A DNA stretch of 64,000 nt from Sipunculus nudus (GCA_026874595.1 CM049316.1:124001-188000), one strand, 5' to 3'. Positions 21,312-30,329 are shown, counted from the first letter of the stretch. Notes: generated by a model from the letters alone, not told the origin. Translations and numbers: made by a program.

Positions 21312-22109
21312 ATGTCTGCGTCTTGGGCAGAAGTGTTCAGACGATGCCGCCCAGAGTTGTTGGCTAACCTGACGGTGGACGAGATGTTATGTGCTATCCT
21401 GAAGAGCAGAAACGTGTTGTCACAGTACCACGCTTACGCACGTAACACCACCCCTTTTGCAAAAGCAACATCCTTAATCGACCATATATCAAAGAACGAC
21501 AGTCATGTGAAACATTTCATCACTGCTCTTAAGGAAACAGGGCAGCCGCACGTGGCTCTCTTGTTGGAAAAGCAAAAGCGGAAATGCGAGGAAGAGGCGA
21601 AGCAGAGATGTAAAGAACAGGCAAGACAGTGGTGGGAGGAACTGGTACCACCAAATGGCGCACAAGCCCACCGACAGGCCGACCCATGCGGTGGTCCCGA
21701 TTGGACAGGCCTGTTTGCGTTCTTGTCTTGCTCAGATCAACACGACAACGCTCCGTTCGATCAAAACAAAGACAGGAAGTTCAAAGAAAAGATTGTGCCG
21801 CTGTTTCGAATCTTGGCACAGATACTGAACTCAATGAACGACAAGTTGCTCTTCATGATGACGTGTGTGTCAGCAAAAATCGTCAAAATGGCAGAATGGC
21901 ACCAGATATGGGAGCAGACAGACAATGACACAGCCAACAGTTTGCTACAAGCTTTGGAGGGAGAAACATACGTGCAATGGAACTACTTCAGCCTGATATG
22001 CCGTACAGCAGACTTGAAGGCCGCCGCATACATCATCGACGACGCCTTGACGACAGCTGGAGTTACATCGCTCTACTCCATCATGGTTTCGGGATCCCCG
22101 TGCGGGTAG
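21312..22109 (+). CDS. CARD-domain protein, 265 residues
   Basis: The open frame begins with a GTG at 21285; the first ATG is 21312. Residues about 3-88 fit the six-helix CARD pattern. The first helix region contains RPELLANL, followed by a conserved-length spacer, then ATSLIDHISKNDSHVKHF and ETGQPHVALLL at the end. A charged Lys/Glu-rich helix with several cysteines follows (86-115). Residues 165-260 are again helical and could be a second, diverged death fold. CARDs bind other CARDs in caspase and inflammasome adaptors; a viral copy could act as a decoy or a recruiter (inference). It is divergent from the IAP gene. Confidence 0.75.
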   Translation: MSASWAEVFRRCRPELLANLTVDEMLCAILKSRNVLSQYHAYARNTTPFAKATSLIDHISKNDSHVKHFITALKETGQPHVALLLEKQKRKCEEEAKQRCKEQARQWWEELVPPNGAQAHRQADPCGGPDWTGLFAFLSCSDQHDNAPFDQNKDRKFKEKIVPLFRILAQILNSMNDKLLFMMTCVSAKIVKMAEWHQIWEQTDNDTANSLLQALEGETYVQWNYFSLICRTADLKAAAYIIDDALTTAGVTSLYSIMVSGSPCG

Positions 22110-22625
22110 AAAACAAGGGAAGTCGCAAGGACCTTCACTGTGTATATACCGTTTTGTAGCACTGTATCATTGAACTTATATCTGCTTTATCACTAGTATC
22201 CGACTCTAGTCAGACTAAAGGATTTCGTTTTTGGTATACTGTAATGACGCCGGACTCTGGTTTATGTTTTTTCCAGTTATCGGTATGACGTATGTAGGCG
22301 TCAGGTTTCGTGTGGTCACACATACGACGACCGTGTACGGACTATCAAGATCTGCATGCGTATTTATTTTTTCGAGTTGGTTGTATTTATGGATATGACT
22401 GGAATGTATAAATATCACATGTAACTCAAATGATCTGATTTCTTGTTTTGTTTAATCATACCAGACCTTCCATAAAAACACTCACACATTTAATACACAA
22501 AGATGCACAAGACGCAATACTCTCCTCAACGTAACATTTTAATACATCGGCCAATACAGTACATACGACATACGCCAGTTACAAACGGCAAACATACATT
22601 CTTCAAAAGAAAGGTATCTGATTAA
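22110..22625. other. Intergenic, convergent gene ends
   Basis: Space between the plus-strand CARD gene and the minus-strand repeat protein. No coding frame, repeat or RNA gene is supported, and I found no canonical AATAAA in either orientation close to the stops. Confidence 0.4.
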
Positions 22626-23945
22626 CTAATAAAAACGTATGCAAAGGCTACCATCATCGCTGGATGAAGAAGACGATGTGCGTGTACCGCCGATGTCCAA
22701 AGAAGAGTCAGAAGACCTTCGATCCGTGTAATAAGTAGCAGGTGGGTCTCTCCTGAATACTTCATTGTCGTCAATGGAACTGGCCAGAGACGAATAAGGA
22801 CACGATACGTCGTCATCGTCGCTAGTCAGAACAGAGTCTGGAGACCGTGGTTCAGTGTCAGGAGAGGCAGGGGGGTCTGTGTATCTGATTACTTCGCTAG
22901 TCAAAGCATCCATATCATTGGCGAAATCCTGACCGGTGTCGTCATTATCGCTGGCCTGAGACCTGTAACGAGACGATATGTTTTCACCGTCGCTGGCCAG
23001 AAAGGAGTAAGGAGACCATGGTTCCGGGTCAGGAGAGGCAGGGGGCTCTGTGTACCTGATAACTCCATCACTCAAAGCATTCCTCACATTGGCGAAATCA
23101 TGACCGGTGTCGTCATTATCGCTGGCCTGGGACATGTAACGAGACGATATGTTATCATCGTCGCTGGCCAGAAAGGAGTAAGGAGACCGTGGTTCCGCGT
23201 CTGGAGAGGCAGGGGGGTCTGTGTACCTGATAACTCCATCACTCATAGCATTCCTCACATTGGCGAAATCATAAACATCGCCGTCATCGCCACTGGCCAT
23301 CTCAACACTATCATTCTCATTGACGCCCATAGCACTCTGTGTGTCGCTGTCATATGCACCTTCACCATACATAACGAAGTTGGTTCCACTCATCATTCGC
23401 TCGCACTCAAGACTAAGTGCAACGTTGGGTATACATCGCACAAGCCTTTCCCATTCCGACTTGTTCAAAGTCACACATACTTTTTGAGTGACGACACCGT
23501 TTTCGGTGTCAACGTACTTGAATGTTACCTCGTAGTTATCAGAGCCATGTGGACATTGCTTGGCGTACATGGTCAACCGTTTTCCGCGATACTCTTCCAG
23601 GATCAGTTTCACCTGATTATGAACCGCTATTGCTCGTGTAAACTCGGCTGCGCGACCTGATAACTGCTTCCACGCGATATGACTGAAGTAGATCACACGG
23701 CGCTCAAACCCAGGTGCAAGGCCTTTCACAAGGAAGATACCCTGCTGATCAATATACAACCCTGCACGGTCATCACACTCACGAACGCCTTCGTCCGAAA
23801 TGGTTTGCCAGAGAGGTACCGTCCACATGTCATGGCCAGTAGAACCAGCTGTCAGGTTGATCGGTATCCGAACTGTATACACGTTCATATAGGTGTCACC
23901 TGAACCATCGGTGGTCCGTTCACTTTCACTGTCCCGGTCATCCAT
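22626..23945 (-). CDS. 439-residue protein: possible PC4-like N-terminal domain plus acidic 57-residue repeats
   Basis: A GTG precedes the ATG at 23945, which is taken as the start. Residues about 15-190 form a globular region. Its segment VCVTLNKSEWERLVRCIPNV resembles the ssDNA-binding PC4 fold's strand-plus-helix end, and an earlier IYFSHIAWKQLSGR segment looks like a second half of the same kind (weak, by eye). The C-terminal half is Asp/Ser/Pro-rich and built of three or more 57-residue repeats around SDGVIRYTDPPASPD. It ends in a Ser/Asp-rich tail, which is suggestive of phosphorylation. This would suit a nuclear regulatory protein with an acidic activation-like tail, but that is inference. 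Confidence 0.7.
   Translation of the reverse strand: MDDRDSESERTTDGSGDTYMNVYTVRIPINLTAGSTGHDMWTVPLWQTISDEGVRECDDRAGLYIDQQGIFLVKGLAPGFERRVIYFSHIAWKQLSGRAAEFTRAIAVHNQVKLILEEYRGKRLTMYAKQCPHGSDNYEVTFKYVDTENGVVTQKVCVTLNKSEWERLVRCIPNVALSLECERMMSGTNFVMYGEGAYDSDTQSAMGVNENDSVEMASGDDGDVYDFANVRNAMSDGVIRYTDPPASPDAEPRSPYSFLASDDDNISSRYMSQASDNDDTGHDFANVRNALSDGVIRYTEPPASPDPEPWSPYSFLASDGENISSRYRSQASDNDDTGQDFANDMDALTSEVIRYTDPPASPDTEPRSPDSVLTSDDDDVSCPYSSLASSIDDNEVFRRDPPATYYTDRRSSDSSLDIGGTRTSSSSSSDDGSLCIRFY
22740..23290 (-). repeat. 171-bp in-frame tandem repeat, three clear copies
   Basis: The word gtgtacctga (or gtgtatctga) starts at 22879, 23050 and 23221, exactly 171 bp apart. A fourth, eroded copy lies near 22740. 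The period is 57 codons, so the repeats expand the protein without a frameshift. Confidence 0.85.
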
Positions 23946-24410
23946 CACGGGCCCTTCTAATGAATGTTGTTACATGAAATCGGGTCGGACTATGCGATAC
24001 TGGCTGTACGTATGGCTACAGGTACGTTGTACGATGTGTTACTCGGTGTACACACACACGCACAAATGAGTATATCGAAAATATATCCCCATACAAATAC
24101 TGTTTACAGCTCCATTGGGTACCAGTGACATTCAGACACTGAAAACACACACACACATATTCGAACACACACATACGACACAAGACGAAAGGTAATGAAG
24201 ACAGACAAATAAAATCAGGTTTGTTACCATTATACATAAGGTTTATTGTCAAAAGCCGTACATGTCTATGAAGCAGTTATGTGTGTATATATATATATGA
24301 ATCATACATACATGTTTTTACAAATGAAAAAGTGTACAGGTCTAATCATATTACTAGTTGCTAAAACACCAACGTCATCAAAGTTCTCAATCAGAATGCA
24401 TCTGTATCGT
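23946..24410. other. Intergenic with polyadenylation signal
   Basis: Contains a minus-strand AATAAA near 24241-24246, suited to end the CARD-RING transcript to its right. CA/TG microsatellite stretches occur near 24047 and 24145. No gene is supported. Confidence 0.45.
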
Positions 24411-25064
24411 TTACATATAGCAATCTATGACATCCTCCAGGGGGCAACGGCACCTGACACATGTTTTATCGTCCTTCGCTATAATATGCCACGCGCATTA
24501 GAAACAGCAGACGAAGTGACCGCATGGAACAAACACCGTCTTCCTTTTATTCTCCATGCACACTATACAACAACTGAGCTCTGACCCGGATTCGTCACGA
24601 ACGTCCTGTCCTCGTTTTTTATTGAGCATGTCCCGTGTGATCTGCCACCGTCCGACACGAGATATGTTCTGCGCTTGGGAGAGATGACCCTTCAGCCGGT
24701 GCACGGTATCGTTGATACGCGAAGCTGCCTCATGATTCAGAGAGGAGAGAAGAACCGTGCGCGCCTCGCACTGACCATGAGAGCCAAGCAAGTTGATAAA
24801 CGCGAGGAGATGCCGTAGACCCCGCCTTTTGAGGACGGACAGCAATTCATCGTTCTTCTGTGAATTGGTCGGCCTTGCCTGTATGCTTTCCACATGCTCT
24901 TGAAGCAAAATGTTGTTTTGCAGCAGGGCGACCAGAAGCTTCTCGTTTGGGTCCAGCGTGTTCTGTAAATGGATTGCAGCAGAATTGATCACGTCTGCGA
25001 CAGGAACCGACGGATGGTTTGACATGTAAGCACTTACATCCAATTGACATTCCTTGTCAGTCAT
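24411..25064 (-). pseudogene. CARD-RING protein gene interrupted by an in-frame stop inside the RING
   Basis: The first ATG is 25064 (a GTG precedes it). The N-terminal half is a CARD (about residues 18-105), with ending LLAFINLLGSHGQ like its neighbours. A linker leads to an IAP-type RING starting CIVCMENKRK and VPCGH. A TAA at 24498-24500 falls between the second pair of zinc ligands, at the position of a Thr in the intact paralog (28121-29284). Downstream, 28 more codons stay open in the same frame, retain the remaining cysteines, and stop at 24411, the homologous end. Either this is a recent pseudogene, the truncated 188-residue protein is made, or the stop is a sequencing error or is read through. 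Confidence 0.7.
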
Positions 25065-25397
25065 GTTTGTGTTGCAGGCGATCCGGAACACGGTTAGCTC
25101 ACATCAAATGCGTCGGGTGAAATAAGCCAGGAGACGCGCACAGGCGCCTCTTATACGTGCAAGTGAACGGAAGGTAGGTACAATCCTTTTTGATTTTTTT
25201 GGTGCTGCATGCGTAGTCCTAGGTAACGTTTTGTGTTATGGCGTATCACGTGATTCACGCAGGTTAGTGATATAATACTGAGTCACTGTACACACAATAA
25301 ATATACGTGTTTTCCTTGCGCATGATATCGATGGTCGTTATCATGTATAGGCAGATGTAGACACAATCCTAAGCCTTTCTTGACCCGTCTGTTTGCA
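25065..25397. other. Intergenic between CARD genes
   Basis: Contains a stretch resembling the 3' flank of the CARD repeats (caaacagacgggtcaagaaagg in minus orientation, around 25375-25400). No separate gene. Confidence 0.4.
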
Positions 25398-25808
25398 CTA
25401 ACGATAGCTGCAATATGTACGTGTGCAAAGAGCTCCACTTGACGACATTCTTGCTGCAATTTCACGCGTACATGCTTCAAAATTAAGAGCGCTCACTAGC
25501 TTGGAGTGCGCCACATTATTATCAAATATTTGCAACAAGTTGATAAATGTTACCAGTCTCTGAACGTCCCAATGCTCGAGTATACACAGCAGCTCCCCGT
25601 TCCTCTCGATAGACGTCTCCTTCGCTTTGATACGATCCGCTTGAACAGAGTCGATTAGGCCTCTGTTGACCATGACGTCATACAGCAACACATCGACATC
25701 AAGAGAGGTAACCAACTGAGGACGTATGTCACCGATAATGCTTCCGCCCGTGATCGGGGGTTGTATAGACAAGTAATATTCCATTTTCTCCAAATTTCTG
25801 CTGTACAT
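25398..25808 (-). CDS. CARD-only protein, tandem copy 1
   Basis: The frame is open upstream, but comparison with copies 2 and 3 places the start at ATG 25808 (MYSRNLEKMEYYLS). Residues about 20-110 match the CARD pattern: IRPQLVTSLDVDVLLYDVMV, then GLIDSVQADRIKAKETS, then LLCILEHWDVQRLVTFINLL. No RING follows; the last 30 residues diverge from the other copies. Its high similarity to copy 2 indicates recent duplication. CARD-only proteins in animals (for example the human COP/INCA type) block caspase-1 recruitment; the same decoy role is inferred here. Confidence 0.75.
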   Translation of the reverse strand: MYSRNLEKMEYYLSIQPPITGGSIIGDIRPQLVTSLDVDVLLYDVMVNRGLIDSVQADRIKAKETSIERNGELLCILEHWDVQRLVTFINLLQIFDNNVAHSKLVSALNFEACTREIAARMSSSGALCTRTYCSYR

Positions 25809-25939
25809 GATGTATCCGTAAGGAGTTCTGTTCAGTACGGTGGTTGGCAATGAAATGATGCATTTATACAGCAACCGCTTATTTATATGTGTGCCCCTTT
25901 CATATCCACACATCCACATCCTTGACCCATCTGTTTGCA

Positions 25940-26326
25940 CTAACGATGGCAGCATAATGGACATGTGCAAAAGGCTCTTTTGCGCCTACATGCTTCCAAA
26001 TTAAGAGCGTCCACTAGCCTGGAGTGCGCCACCTTATTATCAAATATTTTCAACAAACTGATAAATTTTACCAGTCTCGCCACGTCCCAATGCTCGAGTA
26101 CACACAGCAGCTCCCCGTTCCTCTCGATAGACGTCTCCTTCGCTTTGATACGATCCGCTTGAACAGAGTTGATTAGGCCTCTGTTGACCATGACGTCATA
26201 CAGCAACACGTCGACATAAAGAGAGGTAACCAACTGAGGACGTATGTCACCGATAATGCTTCCGCCCGTGATCGGGGGTTGTATAGACAAGTAATATTCC
26301 ATTGGCTTTAAATGTCCGCTGTACAT
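25940..26326 (-). CDS. CARD-only protein, tandem copy 2
   Basis: ATG at 26326, 128 residues. The CARD core is almost identical to copy 1 (only a few substitutions over about 100 residues), while the C-terminal tail differs, ending in a short Cys-containing basic stretch. The 5' flank with TATA-like elements is shared with copies 1 and 3. The copy spacing is roughly 520 bp. Near-identity suggests very recent duplication or gene conversion. Function as for copy 1. Confidence 0.75.
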   Translation of the reverse strand: MYSGHLKPMEYYLSIQPPITGGSIIGDIRPQLVTSLYVDVLLYDVMVNRGLINSVQADRIKAKETSIERNGELLCVLEHWDVARLVKFISLLKIFDNKVAHSRLVDALNLEACRRKRAFCTCPLCCHR

Positions 26327-26497
26327 AATGTATCCGTAAACGAGTCCTGTTCAGTACGGTGGTTGGCAACGAAATGATGCATTTATACAGCAACTGTCTA
26401 TTTATATGTGTGCCCCTCCCCATATCCAGATCCTTGACCCGTCTGTTTGCACTCACTATGGCTGCAATATTGTACGAGTGCCAAGGACTCCATTTTA

Positions 26498-26866
26498 CTA
26501 GTTCTTTGATGCAAGGTTGCGCGTACATGCTTCACAGTTAAGAGCGGCCAGTAGTAGGAAGTGCGCCACCCTATTACCAAACATGTTCAACAAGCTGATA
26601 AATATTACCAGTTTCTCAACGTCCCAATGCTCGAGTATACACAGCAGCTCCTCGTTCCTCTCGACAGACGTCTCCTTCGCTTTGAGACGACCCGCTTGGT
26701 CAGAGTCGATAAGGCTTTTGTAGAGCATGGTGTCAACCAACAGCACGTGGACATCAAGAGTGGCAACCAACCGGCCACGTAGTGTACCGATAATGCTTTC
26801 GCCCGTGATCGGAGGTTGTATTGACAAGTAATATTCAGGTGGCTGCATCACATCTTGGAAGTACAT
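26498..26866 (-). CDS. CARD-only protein, tandem copy 3
   Basis: An upstream ATG exists at 26923, but it lies in the leader shared with the other copies and directly overlaps a TATA-like word. ATG 26866 (MYFQDVMQPPEYYLS) matches the starts of copies 1 and 2 and is preferred, giving 122 residues. The CARD has diverged more than copies 1 and 2, particularly before helix 3 (LVDTMLYKSLIDSDQAGRLK), and the tail is short. No RING. Confidence 0.7.
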   Translation of the reverse strand: MYFQDVMQPPEYYLSIQPPITGESIIGTLRGRLVATLDVHVLLVDTMLYKSLIDSDQAGRLKAKETSVERNEELLCILEHWDVEKLVIFISLLNMFGNRVAHFLLLAALNCEACTRNLASKN

Positions 26867-27046
26867 GATGTATCCGTAAAACGAGTCCTGTTCAGTACGG
26901 TGGTTGGCAACGAAATGATGCATTTATACAGCAACCGCTTATTTATATGTGTGCCCATAGCCCCCGCATCCTACACTAAAAAAGCATAAAAAACGTTTTT
27001 GACAATCCATACTGCAAGATACGATGACATGCGCCAACTGGCATTC

Positions 27047-27493
27047 TTATCCTTTTTTCGAACCGCCCGTTTGCACAGACGACGGCTGTAAAATGGTATG
27101 TGTACCGATGACGCCAGTCGGGGAGAAGCTACATCCGTCAGCAAAGCGCTTCCATGCTGCTCGATTCAGACATTTCACGAGCACGACGTGCGGCCCGGAC
27201 CGGTTGCAGGTTTTGAGCAACTCGATAAACGTGACAACTTGTTCAAGCCCCAACTCCATGATGATAAACAGCAGCATCTTGTTCTGATCGATGACGGTAT
27301 CTTCCCCGGTGATACGTGCGGCTTCGTCCTGACTTATAAGACCTTTCTGGAGCAGAGTGTCAATCAGCGAAGGATCGACGTCCAGGCTGGTCACCAACGT
27401 GCGCCACTGTGGCCGGAGGATGCTCGCGCTCGAAATCTCAGGTCTGACAGACAAGTAAAAATTCAATGGCTGCAACGTATTGACCCGGCCCAT
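27047..27493 (-). CDS. CARD-only protein, tandem copy 4 (most diverged)
   Basis: The open frame starts at 27655, but ATG 27493 (MGRVNTLQPLNFYLSVRP) aligns with the other CARD genes. The product is 148 residues with a CARD at about 18-110 (LVTSLDVDPSLIDTLLQKGL, then LEQVVTFIELLKTC). It has a longer tail that ends in KKG. Its N-terminus LSVRPEIS is intermediate between the CARD-only copies (LSIQPPIT) and the CARD-CARD-RING gene (LSVRPAIN), so it may be the older member of the array. Confidence 0.7.
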   Translation of the reverse strand: MGRVNTLQPLNFYLSVRPEISSASILRPQWRTLVTSLDVDPSLIDTLLQKGLISQDEAARITGEDTVIDQNKMLLFIIMELGLEQVVTFIELLKTCNRSGPHVVLVKCLNRAAWKRFADGCSFSPTGVIGTHTILQPSSVQTGGSKKG

Positions 27494-28120
27494 GGTGTAT
27501 CGGTTAGACACTCCCGTGCAGTACGGCGGTCGGCGATGAAATGATGGATGGATACAGCGACCGGTACTTTTGTAACCACGCCACAAGCAATGACATATAA
27601 AAGGACATATAAAATGAAAGAGAACGGGATTCGACACACACGTTTGAAGTACCAAATCATTACCCCCATGGAGTTACGCCACATGATAGTCGGGAGGTCG
27701 GAGGCTGATTGCATCACACAGAACAGAACATCATACAGAACGCAGTACGAATATACAAACATCACAACGACACACTGACACACACGCACCTAACCGGGAG
27801 AGCGTTCAGAACAGGTTCCCCACATCCGTCATACAGTACACGTTGTACAGAAGAACACGTTTAAATATATACACTACATTTTATTCATTTGTTATTCATT
27901 TATACAATAACAAAGGTGCGATTACGAAACACAAATGCGCAAAGTAAGATATATACACAAGTTTGAATCATCAATAAAGAACGTGTCAACGTATGTATGT
28001 TATAGAGAGTATCAATACAAAAACAGTTCACTTATCGTATATACAGGCACTTACGCGTTTCACTGTGTGAGCTGGGGCAGGGGAAGCAAAAAGAGTTCCT
28101 TATGGTACATCCTGTTAGGT
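27494..28120. other. Intergenic with polyadenylation signal
   Basis: Minus-strand AATAAA at 27890-27895 probably ends the CARD-CARD-RING transcript. A leader resembling that of the other CARD copies lies at about 27510-27560. Two ACATATAAAA words near 27593 and 27607 are TATA-like on the plus strand, but no plus-strand gene follows. Confidence 0.45.
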
Positions 28121-29284
28121 TCACATGAAACAGGGTTTGATATCTTCTACCCGGTTTCTGCATGTTATACATGTCATATCCTCGTTCTCGCTGCACCTCA
28201 ACGCACATGTGAAACAGCACCTTATGTGACCGCAGGGCAGAAATATCGTCTTCCGTTTGTTGTCCATACACACTACACAGACTTGTTCATTGGGATCATC
28301 TGGAGTCACCGATACGTCGTTTTTCTTTTTCGCACATAGCATGTCGCGCATGCGCCGCCACCGTTGACCAGAAGAAACCTGCCCATCCGCCCCGCTTAAC
28401 GTTCCATTGAAAGGTTCGACCTCGTGACGGGTCGGTTGCTCGACCGTGTTCGTTGTTAGCGATCGTCCGACACGGCCAGCCTGCTTCGGGAAAGCGTGTG
28501 CGTTCAATGATTTCACCAGGATATCTCGCGGAACGGGCTGATCATACACCTTCAGCAATCCAATAAACCTGACCAAATTAGGGAGACCCCGCTGAGCGAG
28601 GATGTCCAACAAGGCTGTGCTTTTCGCATATTTGTGACACTTGCGGAGTATGGTTTCGGCATTGAACCTGCTGATGATGCCTTCTTCGACCATCGCCTCC
28701 TGCAGCAGCGGGTCAACGTCCAGGCAATTAGCCAGCGCAACCCGGTCTGAATTGATAACACTGCGTATCGTAATAGCGGGACTGACAGACATGTAAACGT
28801 CGAGTGGATGCAACCAGTCTGGCTGACGCGAAGAAACATGTACACCCGCGCTGCCGCATTTTCCAGTGTGGGGGTCGGCCTGACTGCTTGACGGTTTCCC
28901 GGCCGTGTTCCCAGTAAGGGTACCTCCGCCAGGGACACCCTGCTTCCCGAAAGCGCATGCGTTGAGTGATTCCACCAGGATATCCCGGGGCACGGGTTGA
29001 TCATACTCCTCCAGCAAACCGATAAACCCGATGAAGTTTCGAAGATCGCGCTTCAGGAGGATGGCTATCAACTCGCTGGCTTTCCCACTCATAACAGGGC
29101 TGTTGTCTAAAAGTGCAGCGTGGCTCTTGCATATGATGCCTTCCTGGACCATGGCGTTCTGTAGCACAGTGTTGACGTCCAAGTAAATCAACAGCTTGAT
29201 ACGGTTTCCTTTGATCACGTTTGATATATTAATAGCGGGACGGACAGACAAGTAAACATCGACTGGATGTAGTGTACGTGACAT
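28121..29284 (-). CDS. CARD-CARD-RING ubiquitin-ligase-like protein, 387 residues
   Basis: A GTG at 29317 opens the frame; the first ATG is 29284. Two CARDs lie at about 20-108 and 172-262. Each is introduced by the same DVYLSVRPAI or DVYMSVSPAI element, so the gene contains an internal duplication. A Ser/Thr-rich linker leads to a C-terminal RING (336-378): CVVC, CGH at 351-353, then C357, C360, C372 and C375. This is the C-x2-C-x11-C-x-H-x3-C-x2-C spacing of IAP RINGs. No BIR is present. The design equals a cIAP stripped of its BIRs. CARDs would select death-fold partners and the RING would ubiquitinate them (inference). A TATA-rich run lies near 29427-29444. Confidence 0.85.
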   Translation of the reverse strand: MSRTLHPVDVYLSVRPAINISNVIKGNRIKLLIYLDVNTVLQNAMVQEGIICKSHAALLDNSPVMSGKASELIAILLKRDLRNFIGFIGLLEEYDQPVPRDILVESLNACAFGKQGVPGGGTLTGNTAGKPSSSQADPHTGKCGSAGVHVSSRQPDWLHPLDVYMSVSPAITIRSVINSDRVALANCLDVDPLLQEAMVEEGIISRFNAETILRKCHKYAKSTALLDILAQRGLPNLVRFIGLLKVYDQPVPRDILVKSLNAHAFPKQAGRVGRSLTTNTVEQPTRHEVEPFNGTLSGADGQVSSGQRWRRMRDMLCAKKKNDVSVTPDDPNEQVCVVCMDNKRKTIFLPCGHIRCCFTCALRCSENEDMTCITCRNRVEDIKPCFM

Positions 29285-29741
29285 CTCAACACTTTCACAT
29301 TTGGGTAGAGCTAACACCGAACAGAACTGCTGCTGGTACTGGTCTGCTGTAAGCTCATTAAGTTCTGCTTTATGTAGCTGCCAGACAAGTCATCTGATCG
29401 GCAGGAGTTCACTGTGCGCATGTCGAATATATGTATATATATACATGGGAGGGGCGTGTTTCAGACGTAGGTCCATCACTCACGGAATTGACGTTCAAAT
29501 GATGTCCTTTAACAAACACGTGCATCCCTATTATCGTATTGCGTAAAAAGCAGGCCACATAATAGCTTGTTTTAGACTGTCTGATCATCCATTTACGTTT
29601 GGTACGTTTAGTAAACCAGTATTAATCATGACCATATGTACAAAAAAAAAACCAAGACAAAAATGACAAACTTAACGCTGGTGCATCGCTGATACATAAC
29701 AGCTACGATGTTAACCTCACGTGCCACCTGAACTCCAGTCT
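29285..29741. other. Intergenic; TATA-rich run and partial copy of the 433-bp repeat
   Basis: A run of alternating TA at 29427-29444 probably provides the TATA box for the CARD-CARD-RING gene. The segment at about 29590-29715 (catttacgtttggtacg, then aacgctggtgc) is a diverged copy of the first 120 bp of the repeats at 30330 and 30763. Confidence 0.5.
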
Positions 29742-30089
29742 TTACTCCGTCTGTGCCGCATCATTACCTCTAGACACCGGTTCAGTCGACAGATACGTTT
29801 CCTCTGTGGACTCACTGGTTGCGTCGCACTCACTGCAATCGAGACATCTGAAACATGTTTCACAGTACGGCCGATTTTTCAGGTAGAGGCCGTGTCTCAT
29901 ATCTGCAGGTAAACGCCGGTATAAATCCTTCATTGAATCATTCAGATATTTTAGTTCATCATACACATCCTTGCACCGAGACGGGTCAAACATAAAACCC
30001 CAACATCCGTACAGCATCATGTCCACCGTGTTGAAAAGTTCAATGAATTCCGTACGGTAAGATATTTCCGACCCGTCCGAGGTGGCCAT
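29742..30089 (-). CDS. Small 115-residue protein with Cys cluster
   Basis: ATG at 30089. The N-terminal two thirds look helical and the C-terminal third has a tight cluster CETCFRCLDCSEC (about residues 75-87), which could bind zinc. An acidic Ser/Thr-rich tail follows. No family is recognised. An alternating TA box lies about 55 bp upstream (30143-30154). It stands between the CARD-CARD-RING gene and the 433-bp repeats. Confidence 0.65.
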   Translation of the reverse strand: MATSDGSEISYRTEFIELFNTVDMMLYGCWGFMFDPSRCKDVYDELKYLNDSMKDLYRRLPADMRHGLYLKNRPYCETCFRCLDCSECDATSESTEETYLSTEPVSRGNDAAQTE

Positions 30090-30142
30090 TACTCTTTATT
30101 CTTCTCTTCTGTCTTGGGATACTGGTCCAGTTTAAAGGAACG

Positions 30143-30154
30143 ATATATATATAT
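30143..30154 (-). promoter_or_regulatory. TATA box of the Cys-cluster gene
   Basis: An alternating TATATATATAT run about 55 bp upstream of ATG 30089. Confidence 0.5.
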
Positions 30155-30329
30155 GCCCGCGATACGGATGGGGCACCGACGTATAGAAGGACTGTTCTAC
30201 AGCGGCTTGACCACCTCAAGTGCGCGCGTGTCTGACGAACGAAACTGTGTCATTGAAACGTGACTTGTATCACTGAAATTGTAAAGCGCAATTAAAGGTC
30301 ATATAAAACAGCATGTTTACACTGACGAC

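Larger units (their letters stand above)
25827..26960 (-). promoter_or_regulatory. Conserved promoter-leader module repeated upstream of CARD copies 1-3
   Basis: A nearly identical segment of about 75-80 bp occurs at about 25827-25905, 26344-26420 and 26884-26960. In minus orientation it carries ATATAAATAAGCGG, then CTGTATAAATGCATC, then a leader reaching the ATG. Two TATA-like boxes sit 80-100 and 65-75 bp upstream of the starts. Each copy was therefore duplicated with its own promoter. Confidence 0.7.

Noticed and set aside
23100-23660. 186-codon plus-strand frame
   Set aside because: Antisense to the repeat protein at 22626-23945, whose in-frame repeat and ATG support the minus strand.
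26923-26923. Upstream ATG for CARD copy 3
   Set aside because: It lies in the leader shared by all copies next to a TATA-like word; the downstream ATG at 26866 aligns with the starts of the other copies.
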